NCBI RefSeq assembly: GCF_963678635.1 | Contig: NC_087067.1 | Coordinates: 13,554,844 to 13,618,843, forward strand | Length of the DNA: 64,000 bases | Origin: Symsagittifera roscoffensis | Lineage: Eukaryota > Xenacoelomorpha > Acoela > Convolutidae | Reading direction: 5' to 3' | The notes under the pieces: generated by a model | What the model saw: only the letters and a program-made list of their open reading frames with translations | Told to the model about the DNA's origin: nothing | Database searches by the model: none | Translations under genes and position numbers: made by a program | Shown here: one piece after another, positions 49,324-59,899 of the stretch | Layout: every line of letters starts with the position of its first letter | Position numbering within the stretch: the stretch's first letter is position 1

Positions 49324-49436
49324 TTACAAGTAAAAAATTTCGTCGAAAGTTATTTTGTCATTTATTGTTCCGAGTACGCAAGCGGCGTTCGCAATCTGTA
49401 TTGCCAGGGATATTCTCTGTTTTAAAAAGGTGCCTG
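49324..49436 (-). pseudogene. Truncated 3' tail of the non-LTR retroelement (in duplication copy A)
   Basis: Same sequence as 54761-54873: on the minus strand the end of the FLKQRISLAIQIANAACVLG block and its stop. It is cut at 49436 exactly where duplication identity ends, so it was carried here by the duplication rather than inserted. Confidence 0.7.
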
Positions 49437-49604
49437 TTTTAAAATTCTATCCATACAGGCAATTACATACAAAACTTGAAATAATCAGATGGTCTCAATT
49501 CAAATGTAAAACATCGCATTCGCGTACAAAAATTGTTTCCTAGCTTTTTTTCAGAAAAAAAACGTATGTCTAGTTAAAGCAACAACAAAAATTGATCAAA
49601 ATTA

Positions 49605-49850
49605 ATGACCTTGGCATGGTCCATAGACATCTGTGTCCCTAATTTTTGTGTCCTCGACAAAATTTCTCTGGTTCTTTTCTTTCAAATTTTTACTGTTGAT
49701 GAGACGTGGCCACCAAGTGCTAAATCCCATGAGCGGACAAAACTATCAATGCAATTTCAAGGCGGAGATTTTTGCGACGCAAATGTTTGTAGCTTTTCGT
49801 CTGGATATTTTGCAGTTGTTCTGATAATGTTGTTCTGACATACAGGGCGG
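49605..49850 (+). pseudogene. Possible mariner-like transposase fragment
   Basis: The frame at 49605-49838 contains FTVDETW, then HERTKLSMQF. Mariner transposases carry a TvDETW block around their first catalytic Asp, followed by P-TK-QSM-W. The spacing is close but the rest does not match clearly, and no second catalytic motif is seen. It lies in the 608-bp spacer between the two duplication copies. Confidence 0.25.
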
Positions 49851-50044
49851 ATCTAGGATTTTCTCGAGGGGGGCGGATTTCGAAAAGTTTCGACAAGGCC
49901 AGTTTGAAATCGAGAGAAAGATCGAGGACGAGAACTTGAGCGATAGACTGCAAAAAAGGACCTATCTGACAGAGGAGCGGAAAAGATGAATTCTAAATTT
50001 AATTGAATTGTGATAGAATACAAATGATAGAATAAAGCCATTAG
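49851..50044 (+). repeat. CAGGGCGGA-type repeat end in the duplication spacer
   Basis: CAGGGCGGATCTAGGATTTT then CGAGGGGGGCGG resembles the terminus of the family C copy at 10180 (minus) and of hAT-like MITEs. It ends against the left breakpoint of duplication copy B. Confidence 0.35.
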
Positions 50045-50720
50045 GCCCCTTTTGTGATAGAATACAAATATAGCAACATAAATTTGTGGGCATTAAAGGA
50101 ATGAAATAACTATCAAAAAAAATATCTACCATAATTTACATGTTTGTCACAATTTGCTACGAATTAAGTTCAAGTGTCAAGTAGGATAATTTTCCTAGTA
50201 GGATAATTCATGTCAAGTAGGGTAATTTGATGTTATAGAAGCATCGCCACAAAATTGTACGACGCATGCACAAAGTCCACAATACTATAGCGGACACCTT
50301 TTGAGCCGAAAAAAAATATTTCGATTCAAACAAAACTTCGAAGTCTCCTGCCTCGAAAACACACACACTTAAGAAAATTAAACGATCATGCGACGACGCA
50401 ATATGAGGCCATAAAGCCGATATCAAAAAATCCGAAACAATTGAAGCCTACTAGTAAGAAAAAGAGGAAAAATAAAACTTCAACAAACAGTAATTGGTAA
50501 ATTTACCACCAAGATTATACAACTTACGAAATTTTTGTTTATTTCAAAGGCAAAAACACTCAAAATATGTCTGTTGATTGAGGAATGTACAGATTTGAAA
50601 ATCAACTTAAATTGGAGATTCTGTCAACAAATTCATCTATGGAAGATGTAAAAATCTTGTACCCGGTTGCAATACACTTGCTTATTGCAAGGGTAATTAT
50701 CTTTGAATTGTTTTCGGTAC

Positions 50721-51125
50721 CTGAGGAGTTAGTGATGTAGATCGTTTGTTAACTTCTGTTTTGACAGCCTCAAATAAATCGACGCTCGTAATAGAGACCG
50801 AACTTGTGAAATTCGGAATGTCATCTGCAACAAATACTTTGAAACTTGTAGCTGATGAGTGGCAGCTAGAAAACCTGTTTGCATTGCGCTGTGGTGAGAA
50901 TACGAAATGAGACAATGATTTCACGTGACCTTTTCTACGCACTTCGTCGTGGAAGCTCTGACAACTTATGAGCCCTAAGCAAACCCCATTAACTGCAATG
51001 ACAATAGTCTTCGGAGGAACGTCTTTAGGATCTTGGTCGATAATTGCACAGCCATTCACGGAAGTTATTATAACTCCAGCCGAAATGTAACAGCCGCGCT
51101 CCGAAGAAGAATTCTGATTGCAAGG
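50721..51125 (-). CDS. Exon 2 (copy B), duplicated
   Basis: Near-identical to 45281-45685: same acceptor, phase and GTACCG donor, with one visible amino-acid change (RSASLT to RSTSLT). Its frame is intact. In the genomic order on the minus strand (exon 1B, 2B, 1A, 2A, 3) a transcript from copy B must skip copy A exons to reach exon 3. Splicing 2B into exon 1A would hit a stop within its leader. Confidence 0.55.
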
Positions 51126-51306
51126 CTGAAACACTTATATTGTCAGTTTTACTCTTTGATTCAAGAATGGTTTTTAAAACTTAAAATATGTAGAAGCATA
51201 AAAAGTCAGCAATAAATTTATTTCACCATGCCAAACCTCAGTCAACTCCCGAAATGGATCAAAATTTTCGAGTTGCTAGTCTTTGAATCAAAAAGAAAAT
51301 ATATAA

Positions 51307-53220
51307 AACAGAGGCGAAGATGAGCTTCGCATCACTTGCAATACAAAACAAGGAAAGCCGCTAGGTCGGAAAAAACCAAAATGTCGAAAAAACTAGATCT
51401 ATCAAAATGATAAAGGCTAGCTTTGAAATAAAAACATGCCAAGACAACAGAATGTGAAATTTGCATCGGAGTGGTGAACTCCGGTGTGAAAATTTACGAA
51501 AATGTAACAAAGCCCAAAAATTTCTTAGCAGAAACCATTTAAGCCGAAAAAAAATAAACAAAACTTAAGACTTATAAAAAAATTCATAAGGCCCACTCAC
51601 CCTTAAACATAAAGCCATTAGGCCAATTTTCTTCAGGCCGAAACCTATCAAGCGGAAAAATAGGAAAAGAAAAAAAACCAAGCAGAAAAAAACTCTGCGA
51701 TGAGAAACTATAAAATCTATTAAAATTTTTAGCATTTTGTGCGATCCAGAAGGGAGCATAAAAATTGCTTCATTGAACCTACTGAAAAATGGGTCACTAA
51801 GCCGATAATTTATAAACCGTAAAAATTTCTTAAACAAACTGAACTGGCATTTCAACAAACTGCTGTTTCGATAAATCTATGATATCAGATTTGGCAGGAT
51901 AGTTAGCGAGAAAAGCTCAAAAAACGTCCAACTAATCAACAATTTGACATTTCCGAGAATTATAGCTTCTTGTGTGAAAAATAGGGCGCAGCCACTAATG
52001 ATGAAGGAAGTCGCTCAGCCTGTAATTTCGATTGAACCCAGTATCTCAGATTTGGGAGGGTAGTTCAAGAAATGTCAAACTTTTGAAAAAAAAAACAGTC
52101 AAAAAATGAAAAAAAAAACTGTGAATTTTTCTAGGGTCATAACCCTTAACGTTTAAAAAAATTGGGAGACGTCGTAGGAGAAAATGAGCTTTGTGGGTAG
52201 TAATAGAAGCAAATTGAATTGAACCCAAAATCTCGCACATGGCAGGGTAGTTCTCGGGATATTCAAAAAACTTTAAAAACGGTGAAAATCAAACATTTGA
52301 CTATTCCGAGGGCCATATCTTTGGCTAAAAACTTTGGACCTAGCCACTAATGCAGTGAGCTTTTCGAAACCGTTTTATTCATTGAAACCAAAAACTCAGA
52401 TTTGAGAAAGGTATTTTTCGAGAAAACGAAAAAAATCAAAAATATGGGTCACATATTCCCCCACAGACTTTTTCGAAGTCTGTAGACAGATAGGACAAGA
52501 AAACGATACTCTAGGGCAAACAGGGAAGTAGGCGGTATACAGGCACATAGGGAAGTAGGCGGTCTTTGAATTGATATCCCTTTTTGAAAATCAGTAGAAG
52601 TTTCTGAGAAAAACTTCAAATGTTTGCAATGAATTTGAAAACAATTTTCCATAATAAAAAAAGAATAAATTTCAACAAACCGATTGGTAAACATCCAACG
52701 GACATGAAAAAGGCAGAGGAGAGTGTTCAAGTTGTAATTCTCTTGAAATGACCCGAAATTAGGTCACTAAGCCAATAAAAATAGGCCAAAACAATTTGGG
52801 ACGATGAATTTTTTAAGCAAAAAAAAAACGAAAATGTACGAAGTCAAAGTTAGTAAAACAACAAACAGCCAAAAAAATCAAGACACTAAAAGCAACTAAT
52901 GTAACTTGCAAACAGCAAAAAAATACTACGATGTGGCAACTAAGCCGACAAACATAACAAGCTAACAATTTTTTTTGAAACGGAATATTTCCCTTTTGAG
53001 AAAAAACAGGTCATGAGAGATTCGAACCTAAGACCTTCGCCGTCCCAGTCGCATTCTTTACCTCCAAACCATGAGTACCGGAGACGAAAAGCACATTAAA
53101 TGTAGTGAAAATGAACCTTAATTTACCATTTCCAAACTTTGACCATTCTATGAACAAAGTTATTTGCGGGAAAAAAGTCTAGGACCCGATTGCAATACCC
53201 TTGCTTATCGGAAGGGTAAT
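51307..53220 (+). repeat. Family A element with satellite array (copy B)
   Basis: Duplicate of 45867-47782, with the satellite monomers at 51887-52470 and the same tRNA-like box and terminal hairpin. Small differences in A-runs (52087-52110) account for the changed offset. Confidence 0.65.
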
Positions 53221-53401
53221 TTGGACTAAAAGAAAAAACATTACCTGCTGCTGCTATCAATTGTATTGAATTAATACAATTGCCGTCAAAATTTTAATGC
53301 AACATTTTTGTAAAACGATACCTGATTGTTTCCTGAACATTTCTATCAGCTGGCAAAACTGAATACTATTGCTACTATATTCATTGCGACGTAGAATTTA
53401 C

Positions 53402-53770
53402 CTGAAAAATGGTTTCTTTTGCTTTGATGATTGCAGCTTCGAAAGGGTTGTTTGTGCCGTGTTCATCCTGCCTAAGGGCATCAAAATCGCCAACATTTTC
53501 CATTCTATTCCATAATTCTGACGTAAACTCCAAGAGCAGCTGGTTGAAAATGTCATTTCCTTCGCCAGATCGACAATCATATTCCATGTGCAACAAAATT
53601 AGGAACTCAAGCTTTTGTCCATCCTTTCGACTCCGAATCAACCTTTTCTCTTTAAAAATGGTCTTTCTTTCGGGAAAATCGGGTAATCCAATCACGGTGT
53701 TCGATTTAGAACCAGGATTGCTGGCTGAACATTTGGCTTCTGATTGATACGCCAAGCAACCGTCATTCAT
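53402..53770 (-). CDS. Exon 1 (copy B), duplicated
   Basis: Near-identical to 47966-48334 with the same ATG and leader acceptor. The last codon before the donor is CAG instead of CAT, giving CAG then GTAAAT, closer to the usual donor consensus than copy A. The frame is intact. About 1.1 kb of upstream sequence is also duplicated, so this copy should have the same promoter. Confidence 0.55.
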
Positions 53771-54760
53771 TGCCCAACAATATATCTGGCCTCATATATC
53801 TGAAAAACTGAAATCAGTCGAAACAATTTAGTTAACTTTTACGATAGACCAAAACTTGGCATAAAAAAATCGAAACACATATCGTGGGCTACCAAAATTT
53901 CAAATTTTTTTAAATGCGATTGATATATAAATAATAGCCTAAACAAAAAATAGATTCGGTCTAAAGAAGCTCCATTCATTTTTCTCATAACCAATAAATC
54001 GAAACGCTCGTAACCAATAAATCGAAATAAATCATAACCAATAAATCGAAAAAAAAACGGTGAAAAATTCTAGATTCAAGAGTTCCTATATATACACAAA
54101 TACTTTGCCTAAATCTTGCAATGAAACAACTTGCACACCCTACAAGAACAATTGGCTATAAGCATCAACAAGAAATACTTATTTAAATTAAATTGGAAAT
54201 TCAGATCGAGTTTTATTATTTTTTCAAGGCTTTAATTTGGTTTTATTGTGTTGAACAGATTGTAAATTAAAATTATCTGCTTCTTATTGTTTGAACAATC
54301 AAATTGTTAAAAGAGCGTTTAAAGGTTTTTGAAAGAGATTGTTTGACCAGTAGAAAAAATTCATCAATATTTTACTGAACATCTACACTAGTGGACAAAA
54401 TTAAAAGCAAATTTACGTTTTAACTCTCAAATATCCCTTTTTAGGTCTATATTGGACAAAGTTTATTGGGAATTCCACCAAAACTTTTAGATCGACATAT
54501 TGCAAATAATCTTTTTTTTTCTTTTTTTTAAGTAAGGTAATCAGAAGGTCAAAAGTATCATAGTAACCGAGGTTACAGTCATGTCATGAGTCCCTTCATC
54601 GTGTATTCCAGTCAAAATCCTTGGAATTTTTTAGATATGGAAGTGATAATGATAAAAGAAGATGACAAGTGTTTAGGTCCTTTTCAATTAAAATCGATAC
54701 GGGTTACGTTTCTTCAATAAGAACACGCAACTCGACACGAGATAATATAATATACAAATG

Positions 54761-56550
54761 TTACAAGTAAAAAATTTCGTCGAAAGTTATTTTGTCATTT
54801 ATTGTTCCGAGTACGCAAGCGGCGTTCGCAATCTGTATTGCCAGGGATATTCTCTGTTTTAAAAAGGTGCCTGCTCTGGGTTCCTCAGTGCATATGCTTA
54901 GGTTCTTACAAAGTTTGCTCAAAAAAACTTGTGCTGGGGCCGGCCGCGCCCTGAATTTCAAAAGCTAGCTAAGGAGTCTACTACCGTTACATCCCACAAG
55001 AGCTGCTTACCATCAGCCCATGGAACGAGCGTCAAACCGTCTGGTCGCTTCTGATCGGTCCTGTAGAGGTGTCGTGGTTCTAAAACAGACGGAATGTGAG
55101 TAGATGATAGACTCTGCTTTATAAGGGCATTCAGGTTTGAATGCCTAGAGAATCTCCCTGCACTTTTGAGGCAAGAAAGACCATGCCAACCATCCTCGGT
55201 AACGTCTTTTCCGCAAACGCATTTATGCCGTTCGCATATTTTTGATCCTAATCGAAGTCCTATCGCAATTCCGAGTTGTTGGTTCGACAGTTTTAACCTT
55301 AAATTTTTGCACGGGGTGACGTTCAACCATTGGGAGCCAAATCTATCTTGGAACGCGTTGAACCTTTTTACGTCCGTTGGTTCGAGTCGTAAAATCAAGT
55401 CTGCAATTTCGCTGTCAAAAATTGGCTCCGTCCAATTTTTTTTAGATTTCATTTTCCGGAGCCATTTCAATTTTTCCAAGGTCAAACCACCGTTTAAGCG
55501 CATCATCATAGGTTCCATCCACATGCTCCAAACGAAAGATTTCGCTCAAGGCATCTTTCGCTCCTACTGCTGAGGCTAAGAAAGCGGGTAAAGCGAGTAG
55601 ACGAGCGGAAGAAACGCCCAACCCACCTTTGGCTGCCGCGAGAACTGCTTGTAAAAACTGGTTATCATCCATTTTTACGTTAGTGACCTTGCATAACGAA
55701 TTTCTTAGTAATTTAAAATGCGTTCCAAAAAATCATTTTGCAAAAAACAAGGGCTCGTACGCAAAAAATATAGGAGTTTTGGCATGCTAAAGTAATTTTT
55801 CAGGAGGTAAAAACCATAATGGGCGTCTAGTTTGTCAATGACATCCGAGATTTTTTCAAGCTCCTTAGTTTTTTCGTCGAGCAATTCTTTTCGGCAAAGT
55901 TCGCCGATTGGAGATTCTAAAATGAGGAGTTCTTCTTTTGTTTTTATTTTTATTTTGGGGCATATTTTTCGAAATTGTGTTAAAATTGAATTATACTGTG
56001 TACTAGTAGTCGGTCCCAAAAAACAAAGTTCACACTTCTCAGTGTTTAAGCTCAGGCCGTAAATTTGTTCCGATTTCAGAATGTTTTTAAGGTCCCGGAG
56101 TGCTACCTTACAGTCGTCGGCTAAATTCCCATCATCTAAATACCAGATGTTATTTTTCGACTATTTGACTAGTGTATGAAATGTTTCCGCAAAAAGGGGT
56201 GGGGCTTCAGGATCACCTCGCTGAGTTCCGTCTCTTGACATTATGACAGAGCTTCCGTAAAAAAGGTAACTAGGTTTACCATACGCGCAACGGGTGTAAT
56301 TATACAATTCGGGGCGAGTTGAATAAACATGATTCAGCATTGTTTCTCTGTTTAAAGAGTTAAAGGCATTCTTAAAATCGAGTTTTAAAAGAACAGTGCA
56401 TTTTGGATTGTCGTCGCGTTCAATTAGGTTTCGAAACGAGTGCGCAGCTATTTCTGCTCCTCTTTTGGTACCGCATCCTACCTGTATGTGCCAGTCGGTC
56501 ATATTTGGAAGTTTGACCTTGAGAGAAGCAAAAAACACTTGATTTTGGAG
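54761..56550 (-). pseudogene. Degenerate non-LTR retrotransposon: reverse transcriptase plus probable restriction-like endonuclease
   Basis: Read minus from 56538. The first frame has a GCGTKRGAE block and palm motif A (KLDFKNAFNSL), then TQRGDPEAPPLF, the motif B region. An in-frame TAG at 56161 follows, and just after it comes YLDDGNLADD, the YxDD catalytic box. The same frame continues through PIGELCRKEL and PKLLYFLRTSPCF. A shifted frame at 55672-55442 gives KGGLGVSSARLLALPAFLAS. Frame zero resumes at 55524-54958 with a CxC...HGLSC zinc cluster, RHSNLN, and RPDGLTL...LLWDVTVV, matching the CCHC plus PD-D/ExK endonuclease of R2-like elements. The tail FLKQRISLAIQIANAACVLG follows after a shift and probable internal deletion. 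One stop and several shifts make it inactive. The exact clade is uncertain. Confidence 0.7.
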
Positions 56551-56584
56551 TGAAATTTAATTTTTCAAAATTTCGAATGGAACC

Positions 56585-57706
56585 TGTCATGCACGATTTT
56601 CTCGCGAGAACTGAAAATCAGAAAAAGAGATCAGAACAATTTCAGAACAATTGAGTCGAAAACGCGGGAAAGTCGCAAGAAAAAGCAGTAGGAAATTGCT
56701 ATTCGCAATTTCCATCACTATAATAATCGAGAGTAGAGCTGTCCCATCTGTGACAGAGACGAGAGCATTCCCTCGAATTGGATTATAACGACTGGAGTAT
56801 TATTCGGAACTGGACTAGAGTGAACCTTCGGTGGAAAGGTGGACAGCTTGAGTGTCCTAATGGTTCACAAGAAAACTATTGTCTAGAGTATAAACTCGTT
56901 CTCATTGTTAAAACTATAAAACATTAGACTCATTTAGTTACGTTATTTAATTCTTGAGTTAGTTACCGACTGGATTATTTCCCACTTCTTGAGCGTGCTA
57001 CTATGTGAGTACAAATTTAAATTCCTAGAGTGTGTTTTATAATTGTTATGTTGAGGTAAGGCGAGTTTTAGGTTGATCCATCTGAAATGGATCAAAGTTA
57101 CACTGTCTAATAAAAAGTAACTTAACGGATTGTTCCAACCCGGTTTTTAACGGCGTTCATGTATTTTGGGTATCTAGAGACCTAAGTATGGGGAAGTTTC
57201 TAATTCTAGAGTGGGGGGATATTTTAGTAGTAGCCTTTAAGCTGTAACGGGTCGTAGTCTCATGTCACAAGCGAACCGAACTGGCTCCGACCGTTCTTGA
57301 GGTAGAAAAACACAAGAGATAGTGTCCCTGACCCTTGAGCCAGTGGTTATAGGGCCTATTTTTCTTAAGCCTCATGTGTGACTGCAGTAGACGAATGTTA
57401 CATAGTGTTTTTATGGCGCTCCTGGGTGTTTACGACATCAAGACTACGGAGTCGAACCCACTTGAGACAGCTTCGGGCTGAATGCCCATTCTAGAGTACC
57501 GGCGGTACGGTTCGACAGGAACGTGCAAACCTTCCGGTTGTACCGTGATAGCTTTTTAAGAAACCTCGAGAAAATTTCCTGGTACGCTCTCCGAACGAGG
57601 CTTAGCTAACCGAGTAAAGGGGGGCAACTAGGGAGACAAAAACACGAGCAAAAAGACAAAAAGCAAAACAAAAACCATAAAACGAAAAAAGACAGTGACT
57701 TTGACA
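56585..57706 (+). mobile_element. Candidate 5' LTR of the Gypsy-type element
   Basis: Borders are proposed from matching ends: TGTCA at 56585 and TGACA ending at 57706, in a region of changed composition between the minus-strand retroelement and the gag leader. Inside are TATAAA at 56889 and 56915 and AATAAA at 57109, in the right order for U3-R-U5. No convincing tRNA primer-binding site was found directly after 57706; TGGATCAAACC at 57717 and TGGGGCGTCGTC near 57828 are weak options. The 3' LTR is outside the window, so the borders cannot be confirmed here. Confidence 0.35.
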
Positions 57707-57864
57707 CCAGATTAGTTGGATCAAACCTTTATATTAATTAAATAGTATACCCATACTGTTTTACAAGTTCGATCGTTTCGATCAACCTAGCAATTTAAAC
57801 CAGTAAACTGAATAAAGTGCCCGAAGTGGGGCGTCGTCAAGGGTTTTCAGATAGCTTGGAACTT

Positions 57865-58065
57865 AGCTGGACCAATAGGAGACTTGACTGGAAGAGGTGA
57901 CCTGCCGAGTGGGAAAGTGGTTCAGGGACACTTGAGCTGAACCAATAGGAGACTTGACTGGAAGAGGTGACCAGCCGAGTGGGAAAGTGGTTCAGGGACA
58001 CTTGAGCTGAACCAATAGGAGACTGGACTGGAACAGGTGACCAGTCGAGTGGGAAAGCAGCCAAG
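57865..58065. repeat. 70-bp tandem repeat, three copies
   Basis: ACCAATAGGAGACTTGACTG starts at 57871 and 57941 and, with one change, at 58011: exact 70-base period. The third copy diverges after GTGGGAAAG. Frames across it (57837-58124, minus) are open because of the repeat. Confidence 0.85.
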
Positions 58066-58878
58066 AAGGATTTGGCAATTCTCGAGTGCTCAAGTTGGGC
58101 AGAACGGGTATCGTTAGAATCCACATTACATTATAGGAGATAAGTGTAAAATTGGATAAGCGAAATCCCCCAGTTTTGAGGAACGTTTTTACTTGAGCAG
58201 GCCTGGAAACAGGTCTACGGGGTTTTCTCTTGAGAGGTTTAGCACCCGGCGCTTAAAGTAATTTTTAGGCTTAAGAAGGGGGGCTAGAAAGGGGGGAGGT
58301 TAGAAGGGGGACTGGTTAAGTTAGAGGTTGGCGGTTGTAAATTGTAAAAAGGGGGAAATTAGAGTAACTAATTAGTCGACATCGTTGACTTAGTTACATT
58401 AGAAATTAACACGCGTTGGTAATATTAGGTGGAGATCCAAAATTCAACTCGAGTTAAGACTGGTACGCTGGTTGGTTTGGTAAGGGGGGACCGGATATAA
58501 ACAGCTTTTGTGAAACCCCATAAGATCACTAGTGGGGGGAGGAAAACGCGTGGCAATTAGGTACCAGACATTTTTTTCGACGAAAGGTAGACATTGGTCA
58601 CCTTTGAATTTCAGGTGGGCTCATTTTTCTGTTTTTATTATTTTTCTTACTTAGATTTTTGTTGCATTTTAGTGAGGATTTGTGTTTGGTTTTATACGAA
58701 CAGGTGATCACAAGATACCTGCGCACCTACATTGAAATAGAAACAACCAAAAAGAAGAGGGGGTCAGCATTTGGCTTTTAAGAGAGGGTTTTTGGGAAAA
58801 TTCTACTAGAGCTTGAGTGGTGGTACAAGGTACGGTGATTCAAGAAGACCCTACAACGAGGAAGACACTCCGTGACGA

Positions 58879-59661
58879 GTCTTGGGACAGTACCGAAGAA
58901 GTCTTGGGACAGAGCAGTCTTGGGACAGTGGTCTTGGGACAGGGTCTTGGGACAGTGGTCTTGGGACAGGGTCTTGGGACAGTGGTCTTGGGACAGTGGT
59001 CTTGGGACAGTGGTCTTGGGACAGGGTCTTGGGACAGTGGTCTTGGGACGGGGTCTTGGGACAGTGGTCTTGGGACAGGGGTCTTGGGACAGGGTCTTGG
59101 GACAGGGTCTTGGGACAGTGGTCTTGGGACAGGGTCTTGGGACAGTGGTCTTGGGACAGGGTCTTGGGACAGGGTCTTGGGACAGTGGTCTTGGGACAGG
59201 GTCTTGGGACAGTGGTCTTGGGACAGGGTCTTGGGACAGTGGTCTTGGGACAGTGGTCTTGGGACAAGGGTCTTGGGACACTAGTCTTGGGACACTAGCC
59301 TTGGGACACTGGTCTTGGGACACTGGTCTTGGGACAGTAGTCTTGGGACACTAGCCTTGGGACAGTAGTCTTGGGACACCAGCCTTGGGACACTGGTCTT
59401 GGGACACTACCCTTGGGACACCAGTCTTGGGACAGTAGTCTTGGGACACTAGCCTTGGGACACTAGTCTTGGGACACTAGCCTTGGGACACTGGTCTTGG
59501 GACACTACCCTTGGGACACTAGTCTTGGGACAGTAGTCTTGGGACAGTAGTCTTGGGACACTAGCCTTGGGACACTAGTCTTGGGACAGTAATCTTGGTA
59601 CAAGGGTCTTAGGACACTAGCGGAGAGTACTGTGATAGTGACGAATAGTCTTGGGACGGTA
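58879..59661. repeat. 13/14-bp minisatellite TCTTGGGACAGTGG, roughly fifty units
   Basis: Units of TCTTGGGACA followed by a variable 3-4 base end. The first part (to about 59280) alternates GTGG and GGG endings; the second part uses CTAG, CTGG and GTAG endings and often starts CCTTGGG. The mix of 13- and 14-base units keeps several frames open on both strands, producing Leu-Gly-Thr/Ser-Trp-Asp or Pro-Lys/Ser-Gln-Asp repeats that are almost surely not proteins. Confidence 0.95.
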
Positions 59662-59899
59662 TAAAAATTGAAGTAGAATCACAACAAGTGTGTCTTAAGA
59701 CAGAATAAGACAAATCGAAATAGGTACGGTTAAGACCAAATTAAGGAAAGTTTTTCGGAGGTTTAAGAAAGAGAATTGGATAAGGTTTTTAACACGTTGT
59801 ACAGAATTTGTTACCACAAAAAATATTTTTTTTTTTACCCTTAGAATAGAATCGTGTATATAATAAAATTGTAAATAGGAGCAGTTGTAAATAGAAATA

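Larger units (their letters stand above)
44605..49436. repeat. Segmental duplication 2, copy A
   Basis: From GCCCCTTTTGTGATAG to AAAAAGGTGCCTG this 4.83-kb block is repeated at 50045-54873 with only scattered differences. It contains two family A elements, exons 1 and 2 of the minus-strand gene, about 1.1 kb upstream of exon 1, and the last 90-110 bases of a retroelement. A 608-bp spacer separates the copies. The shared word at the left breakpoint is GCCCCT. Confidence 0.9.
50045..54873. repeat. Segmental duplication 2, copy B
   Basis: 4.83 kb duplicating 44605-49436; the offset is 5440 at the left and 5437 at the right because of small A-run indels. Differences are single bases, for example ACTTACAT/ACTTATAT near 51135 and TTACATG/TTACCTG at the exon 1 donor. 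Beyond 54873 the retroelement continues uninterrupted, so copy B keeps the original right flank. Confidence 0.9.
57707..59899 (+). other. Long leader between candidate LTR and gag
   Basis: About 2.2 kb without a convincing gene, holding the 70-bp triplication and the minisatellite listed separately. An AATAAA at 57811, a TATAAAA at 59661 just after the minisatellite, and an AATTTCAG acceptor-like site near 58611 could influence transcription or splicing. Confidence 0.45.

Noticed and set aside
57829-57845. TGGGGCGTCGTC as a tRNA primer-binding site
   Set aside because: It follows an AATAAA, but I could not match it to a tRNA 3' end and the upstream sequence does not end in CA.
58778-59354. 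Five long overlapping frames on both strands with Ser-Gln-Asp/Pro or Ser-Trp-Asp repeats
   Set aside because: Direct product of the 13/14-base minisatellite; all frames open on both strands with no independent coding evidence.
58879-59661. CRISPR array
   Set aside because: Units are 13/14 bases with no spacers, the context is eukaryotic, and there are no cas genes.
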